Origin: Jeotgalibaca ciconiae
GTDB lineage: Bacteria > Bacillota > Bacilli > Lactobacillales > Aerococcaceae
DNA: 64,000 bases
NCBI RefSeq assembly: GCF_003955755.1
Contig: NZ_CP034465.1
Location: 1,302,001 to 1,366,000 of the forward strand
Direction of reading: 5' to 3'
The position numbers were made by a program, and so were the translations under genes. Every line of letters starts with the position of its first letter. The first letter of the stretch is position 1. A model generated the notes under the pieces. That model was not told the DNA's origin, ran no database searches, and was given only the letters and a program-made list of their open reading frames with translations. Below, piece after piece: positions 59,967-64,000 of the stretch.

Positions 59967-61885
59967 CAAAAAAATGGAATCAACTCATAAGAGGGATAAC
60001 AGCAGTCTTTTTAACAGGTTTTTTAGCAGCTTGTACAGCAAAAACTGGAGCAGCAGAGTCAGCTTCTTCAGAAACTAGCGGTGAAGTTTCCGAAATGACA
60101 TCAACTGAAGAAATCGTTAGTGAAGGAACCTCACAGAGTTCGGGAGAATATGACTTGACGTTTAGTTCTTCAGATTTGGAAACGGGCTATGAAGAAGAAA
60201 GCGTGACGACTATTCAACTCGGAGATGGGAACAGTTCTATAGATGGGGAAGGAGCAGCGGTTGAGGATGATATTATCACCATTACAGCAGGTGGAGATTA
60301 CTTGATTGAAGGAACTTTGAGCGATGGTCAAGTAGTAGTTTCTGTGGCAGATACGGAGAAAGTGCATATTATTTTAAATGGAGTTGATATGACATCGTCA
60401 ACGAGTGCGCCTATTTCAATAACAGAAGCAGACAAAGTTTGGATTACCTTAAACGAAGGAAGTGAAAATTATTTGACTGATGCAGAAGGGAGTACCGACA
60501 CAATTGGTAGTGGGGAAGATAGCAGTACGATAGATGGTACTATTTACAGTAAGGCAGACCTTGCTTTCAATGGAGCGGGCGAATTAACGATTCAAGCCAA
60601 TACAAAACATGGCATTGTTTCGAAAGATGATCTCATTATTACAAGCGGTACCTACAATATTACTGCTAATGGACAAGGACTTTCTGGGAAAGATGCAGTA
60701 AAAATCAAAGAAGGAACCTTCACTTTGACGACCCAAAAAGATGCGATTCAATCGGATAATGCAGAAGATGCAGGACGTGGATTTGTATACATTGAGTCCG
60801 GTACATTCTTTATCGAAAGCCAAGGAGATGCCATTCAGGCGGAGACTCTGCTTCAAGTAACCGGCGGGACTTTTGAAGTTGTAACGGCTGGCGGAAGTGA
60901 AAATGGAGTCGACCATACAGAAACAATGGGTCCATTTGATAATTTTGAAACAAATACAGAAGAGACTGAAACAGAAGAGACACCTAGCACGAAAGGACTA
61001 AAAGCGGGAAATGAACTCATTATCAATGGTGGTGAATTTGTTTTTGATACAGCTGATGATAGTATTCACTCAAATGGAACAATTACGTTATCGGGTGGGA
61101 GTATTATTGCCGATACAGGAGATGACGGGATTCATGCAGATAGCGATCTGTTGCTGAATAGGGCAGATATTACGATTATTAATAGTTACGAAGGGATTGA
61201 AGGAAGTACCATTACCGTAGATGCGGGAAATATCCAAGTAACGGCAAGCGATGACGGCTTTAATGTTGCAGGGGGAAATGACGGTTCATCCTTGGATCGA
61301 CCAGGAGCAAATCCATTTGAATCAAATGACGAAAACCAACTGATCATCAATGGCGGTACAATTGTTGTGGATGCACAAGGAGATGGTTTGGATTCGAACG
61401 GGACAACGACCATCAACGGTGGCGATATTATTGTAAGTGGACCGGAAAACTCAGGAAATGGAACCCTTGATTCAGGCGGCGGCACGACGATTAAAGGTGG
61501 TACAATTGTAGGAGCAGGAAGTAGCGGCATGGCAGAAGGCTTTGCAAGTGATTCGACACAAGCGAATGTATTGTATAACTTAGATAGTACCTATGCTGCT
61601 GGAACTCTAGTCGAAGTGAAAAGCACAGATGGCACGGTCCTTCTATCATGGACGGCAGCGAAGAGTTTCTCTTCCTTAATTTTCAGTTCTGAAGATTTGG
61701 TAGTCGGGGAAACGTATGTCATTGCAATCGACGGTACGGAAATAGAGTTAACGCTGGAAGATATGGTTACTTCAAACGGAAGTGGCATGGGTATGGGCGG
61801 CATGCAACCGGGTGGTATGAACGGCATGCCGGGAGGACAAGGCGGCAGACCAGATGAAGGAATGCCGGAATATTTTAACGAATAA
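59963..61885 (+). CDS. Cthe_2159-like surface lipoprotein
   Basis: 640 residues. Lipobox LAAC near 23-26, a Ser/Glu-rich linker, then a parallel beta-helix made of many short strands with repeated G-G-x-(I/F) and DGI/DDG motifs (for example GDDGIHADSDLLLN, DSNGTTTINGGDIIVSG) from about 75 to 540, and a Gly/Met/Pro-rich tail. This matches carbohydrate-binding (Cthe_2159) proteins that bind acidic polysaccharides and calcium. The three-gene set VTC, DUF4956, Cthe_2159 is a recurrent combination in Firmicutes. Confidence 0.8.
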   Translation: MTKKWNQLIRGITAVFLTGFLAACTAKTGAAESASSETSGEVSEMTSTEEIVSEGTSQSSGEYDLTFSSSDLETGYEEESVTTIQLGDGNSSIDGEGAAVEDDIITITAGGDYLIEGTLSDGQVVVSVADTEKVHIILNGVDMTSSTSAPISITEADKVWITLNEGSENYLTDAEGSTDTIGSGEDSSTIDGTIYSKADLAFNGAGELTIQANTKHGIVSKDDLIITSGTYNITANGQGLSGKDAVKIKEGTFTLTTQKDAIQSDNAEDAGRGFVYIESGTFFIESQGDAIQAETLLQVTGGTFEVVTAGGSENGVDHTETMGPFDNFETNTEETETEETPSTKGLKAGNELIINGGEFVFDTADDSIHSNGTITLSGGSIIADTGDDGIHADSDLLLNRADITIINSYEGIEGSTITVDAGNIQVTASDDGFNVAGGNDGSSLDRPGANPFESNDENQLIINGGTIVVDAQGDGLDSNGTTTINGGDIIVSGPENSGNGTLDSGGGTTIKGGTIVGAGSSGMAEGFASDSTQANVLYNLDSTYAAGTLVEVKSTDGTVLLSWTAAKSFSSLIFSSEDLVVGETYVIAIDGTEIELTLEDMVTSNGSGMGMGGMQPGGMNGMPGGQGGRPDEGMPEYFNE

Positions 61886-61895
61886 AGAATGAGAG

Positions 61896-61930
61896 AGGTT
61901 GAGACGAAAATTGTCTCAACCTTTATTTCT
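61896..61930 (+). terminator. Terminator after VTC operon
   Basis: AGGTTGAGAC / GTCTCAACCT with a 7-base loop, then TTTATTTC. Confidence 0.88.
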
Positions 61931-62251
61931 CCCACATTTTAACGTTTTATTGTATAAATAAAATTTTAGCTCTTTAAAAGTGACAAAATTATTAACAAAA
62001 AAGCAGAAAGCAACTTTTAAGTTCTTTTCAACGGATACTAATTACAGGATAATATTAGTAGAGGTAGAGAATTATACACTTTATAGCCTATTTAAATTTA
62101 TTAGATAGTAGTTGTAAGTAGTATAAAAGGAGGGTAGGTACTGATATCTACTTTATAATTATTGAGTTAGGAAATGATTTGATTAAGGTTTCTCTAATAA
62201 GCACGTAATTTTGTAAAAAAATTTTGAAGACTAAGAAAAGAGATGATAATT
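61931..62251. other. AT-rich intergenic region, nothing recognised
   Basis: About 320 bp. Several A/T-rich tracts that could be promoters for the following gene, none convincing. No reading frame or structure that I can support. Confidence 0.45.
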
Positions 62252-62884
62252 ATGAAAAAAATGACTTTGCTTTTAGGTTCGTTTTTACTCATCCCTTTGC
62301 TAATCATAGGAAAAGAAGTTAATGCAGAAGAGGTTATTTCATCGGATGTAAATCACGAATATCTTTTGGAAATTACAGACTCTACTTCAGAAATAAGTAA
62401 TGTTTTAACATTTGAAGAGATAACAAAAGAAATTTCTAAAGATTTAGAAATTTCTTTGGCAGATGCAGAAAATATGGTTCTTCAAAATAGTACAAGTAAA
62501 TCAGTTGCTTCTGTTAAGGCAGCAACTTTTAGAACTCTTTCCCAACAATTTACAGTCACCTCTACTTATAAACCGACAATGAGATTTTACTGTGAAACAA
62601 GCGAAAGCGGTTTATACCATGGTGTTTTAAAAATCTTAACTGTAAATATGATTAGAGGATATAATGGAATATCAAAACAATTTGGAGGAACTGTCTATAC
62701 GAATTTAGAGCGTTCGGATAGAATTTATTTTATTGTAAATGGAGATTTTTATAATAATGGAACAACAACATTTAATGCTGGAGTTAATATTGGAATAGGT
62801 GAATCAGCAAGTGTAAGTTTTGGTGTAAGTAATTCATCGAATCATTATGCTTATAGATATATTGAATCTTACTTAAATTGGTAA
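62252..62884 (+). CDS. Secreted protein, unknown function
   Basis: 210 residues from ATG 62252 (AAGAGATG upstream). Signal peptide of about 26 residues, ending near VNAEE. Residues of about 30-85 look like a pro-region rich in Glu/Ser/Thr with helices (EITKEISKDLEISLADAENM). The C-terminal 125 residues are beta-rich (aromatic, Gly and Asn), with a last strand GVSNSSNHYAYRYIESYLNW. The plan resembles small exported antimicrobial or toxin-like proteins, but no family is recognised. It lies 13 bp before a small membrane protein. Confidence 0.6.
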   Translation: MKKMTLLLGSFLLIPLLIIGKEVNAEEVISSDVNHEYLLEITDSTSEISNVLTFEEITKEISKDLEISLADAENMVLQNSTSKSVASVKAATFRTLSQQFTVTSTYKPTMRFYCETSESGLYHGVLKILTVNMIRGYNGISKQFGGTVYTNLERSDRIYFIVNGDFYNNGTTTFNAGVNIGIGESASVSFGVSNSSNHYAYRYIESYLNW

Positions 62885-62897
62885 GGAGGTCATACCT

Positions 62898-63107
62898 ATG
62901 AGAATCGCGATTCTAATCATAAATTTTTTAAAAGGAATATTTATCTTGCTTATTCCAGTTTTCATGATTCACACAATGGGAGAAGAACCTTACTCAGAAC
63001 TCTTCTATGTTACGATTTATATTTTGAAGTGCCTGTTCACATTAATTTCTGTTTGGGTCATTAGTGATGGAATCATCACTTTTCTGAAGTCTTTTGAAGA
63101 GGAATAA
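62898..63107 (+). CDS. Small two-span membrane protein
   Basis: 69 residues with hydrophobic segments at about 3-22 and 35-58. Strong RBS TAAGGAGGT. Co-transcribed with the secreted protein, so it may be an immunity or accessory protein for it, but this is only inference from position and size. Confidence 0.6.
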   Translation: MRIAILIINFLKGIFILLIPVFMIHTMGEEPYSELFYVTIYILKCLFTLISVWVISDGIITFLKSFEEE

Positions 63108-63124
63108 GGAGCTTTCATCCTTTA

Positions 63125-63173
63125 TAAAAAAACAGAGTGCCTGCCGTTATTCAACGTGGTACTCTGTTTTTAG
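63125..63173. terminator. Bidirectional terminator
   Basis: AAAAAAACAGAGTGCC / GGTACTCTGTTTTT around a 17-base loop, between the convergent membrane-protein and transporter genes. Confidence 0.88.
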
Positions 63174-63181
63174 CTTTAAAA

Positions 63182-64000
63182 TCATTCTTTCCTCATCTTC
63201 AAGACACGATACGTAAACACTTGATACACCAACATAAAACTCCAACCAATCATGCTGGCGAAAGCAACGCCGCGAATTCCCAGTCTAGGAACTAATAGAT
63301 AAACAAAGAGAACACGGAAGGAAATCTGAATCACGGTCCCGATTAATGTTGGCTGCATTTTTCCAATTCCTCGGAAGTATCCTTGCATGCCATTTGTAAA
63401 AGCAGGCCATAAATAAAAGAAAGCCATCAAACTTAAGTAGCTCGTTCCCATTTCAACAAGGTGCTGATTAGCAGCTGAAACGAATAACTCCATGATGGGC
63501 TGCTGGAATAGCAGGATGAGAATGCAAATAATCAACCAGTAGCCTGTTTCCAGACGTAAACCCGTTCGGAATCCTTTTTGCATACGGACTTTTTTCTTGG
63601 CTCCGCGGTTTTGAGCCATAAAAACAGTCATTCCATTGGCGATACTTTGCTGTGGTGTAAAGGCAAAGTCGTCTATCCGACTTACGGCGTTAAAAACAGC
63701 AATGACATCCACGCCCAACGTATTCATTTTACCTTGAATCAATAATTTACCAATCGGTTGCGCTGCTTGTTGCAAAGCGGTGACTGAACCATAATTTAAG
63801 GTTATTTTTAATAATTCTTTGTCGATCTGCCATTCGCCTCGTTTTACTTGAAGCTCGCTTATATGTCTGTAGACATAAATCAAACATAAAACAGCGGATA
63901 AAATCCCAGCGATAACCGTAGCAATTGCTGCTCCTGCAACTCCCCAACCCCAAAAAGCAACAAATACAATGTCAAGCACTCCATTTAATACAGACGAAAG
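63182..64000 (-). CDS. MATE-family efflux transporter, C-terminal part
   Basis: 273 codons are visible; the frame stays open to the window edge, so the N-terminal part lies beyond 64000. At least six membrane helices are visible. Typical segments are GVAGAAIATVIAG near the visible start, SRIDDFAFTPQQSIANGMTV and LMAFFYLWPAFTNGMQGYFR. Members export drugs or other compounds using ion gradients. Substrate unknown. Confidence 0.88.
   Translation of the reverse strand, partial: LSSVLNGVLDIVFVAFWGWGVAGAAIATVIAGILSAVLCLIYVYRHISELQVKRGEWQIDKELLKITLNYGSVTALQQAAQPIGKLLIQGKMNTLGVDVIAVFNAVSRIDDFAFTPQQSIANGMTVFMAQNRGAKKKVRMQKGFRTGLRLETGYWLIICILILLFQQPIMELFVSAANQHLVEMGTSYLSLMAFFYLWPAFTNGMQGYFRGIGKMQPTLIGTVIQISFRVLFVYLLVPRLGIRGVAFASMIGWSFMLVYQVFTYRVLKMRKE

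Overview
The window comes from a low-GC, Gram-positive, flagellated bacterium, most likely a motile member of the Lactobacillales (Carnobacteriaceae/Enterococcaceae type). The evidence is a Firmicutes-type flagellar and chemotaxis set (CheC, CheD, FliY, SwrD, no L- or P-ring genes), TTG/GTG starts with strong GGAGG ribosome sites, a phosphotransferase-type trehalose system, and an ATP-grasp enzyme resembling the D-aspartate ligases of lactic acid bacteria. The genus cannot be fixed from sequence alone. No tRNA, rRNA or CRISPR array was seen.

About 60% of the window (1-38606) is one flagellar/chemotaxis island, all on the + strand. It starts with a chemoreceptor, a divergent CheW, cheD, cheB, cheR, cheA, cheC, cheY, cheW and the switch genes fliM-fliY, closed by a terminator near 10050. 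A sigma-28 type promoter then reads flgM-flgN-flgK-flgL, and a second, near-perfect one reads the flagellin gene. flaG-fliD-(fliT-like)-fliS follow. After another terminator, a vegetative-type promoter at 17382 opens a 21-kb block: flgB, flgC, fliE-fliK, flgD, a flagellar operon protein, flgE, swrD, motA, motB, fliL, fliO-fliR, flhB, flhA, fliA (sigma-28) and two rod/hook proteins. The block ends with an FtsE-like ATPase and an ATP-grasp ligase before a terminator at 38605. This gives the usual hierarchy: the vegetative promoter makes hook-basal body and sigma-28, FlgM restrains sigma-28, and late genes follow. flhF, flhG, fliW and csrA are not in the island.

The right part (38640-64000) is mosaic. 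It holds a NERD-domain protein flanked by two arrays of an alternating-orientation short repeat (a third array lies at 58305); a trehalose PTS operon (treP-treC) with a TreR-like operator; decayed and intact lipoprotein genes; an XRE regulator with membrane segments; a mazEF module whose toxin frame is broken at a homopolymer; and three tandem serine-rich paralogous lipoproteins. It also holds a Nudix hydrolase, a GerMN-domain lipoprotein, a two-component system, a VTC/DUF4956/Cthe_2159-type operon, a secreted protein with a small membrane protein, and the C-terminal part of a MATE transporter.

The most unusual locus is 47945-51168. A promoter with a 13/14 match to the Firmicutes LexA box precedes what looks like a two-subunit sigma factor (a region-4 protein followed by a 60-residue region-2 protein, as in SigO/RsoA of Bacillus subtilis). 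A nonsense-interrupted mini-ORF and a 715-residue lysin (lysozyme, amidase and four SH3-like repeats, no signal peptide) follow. It reads as a possible SOS-controlled lytic cassette.
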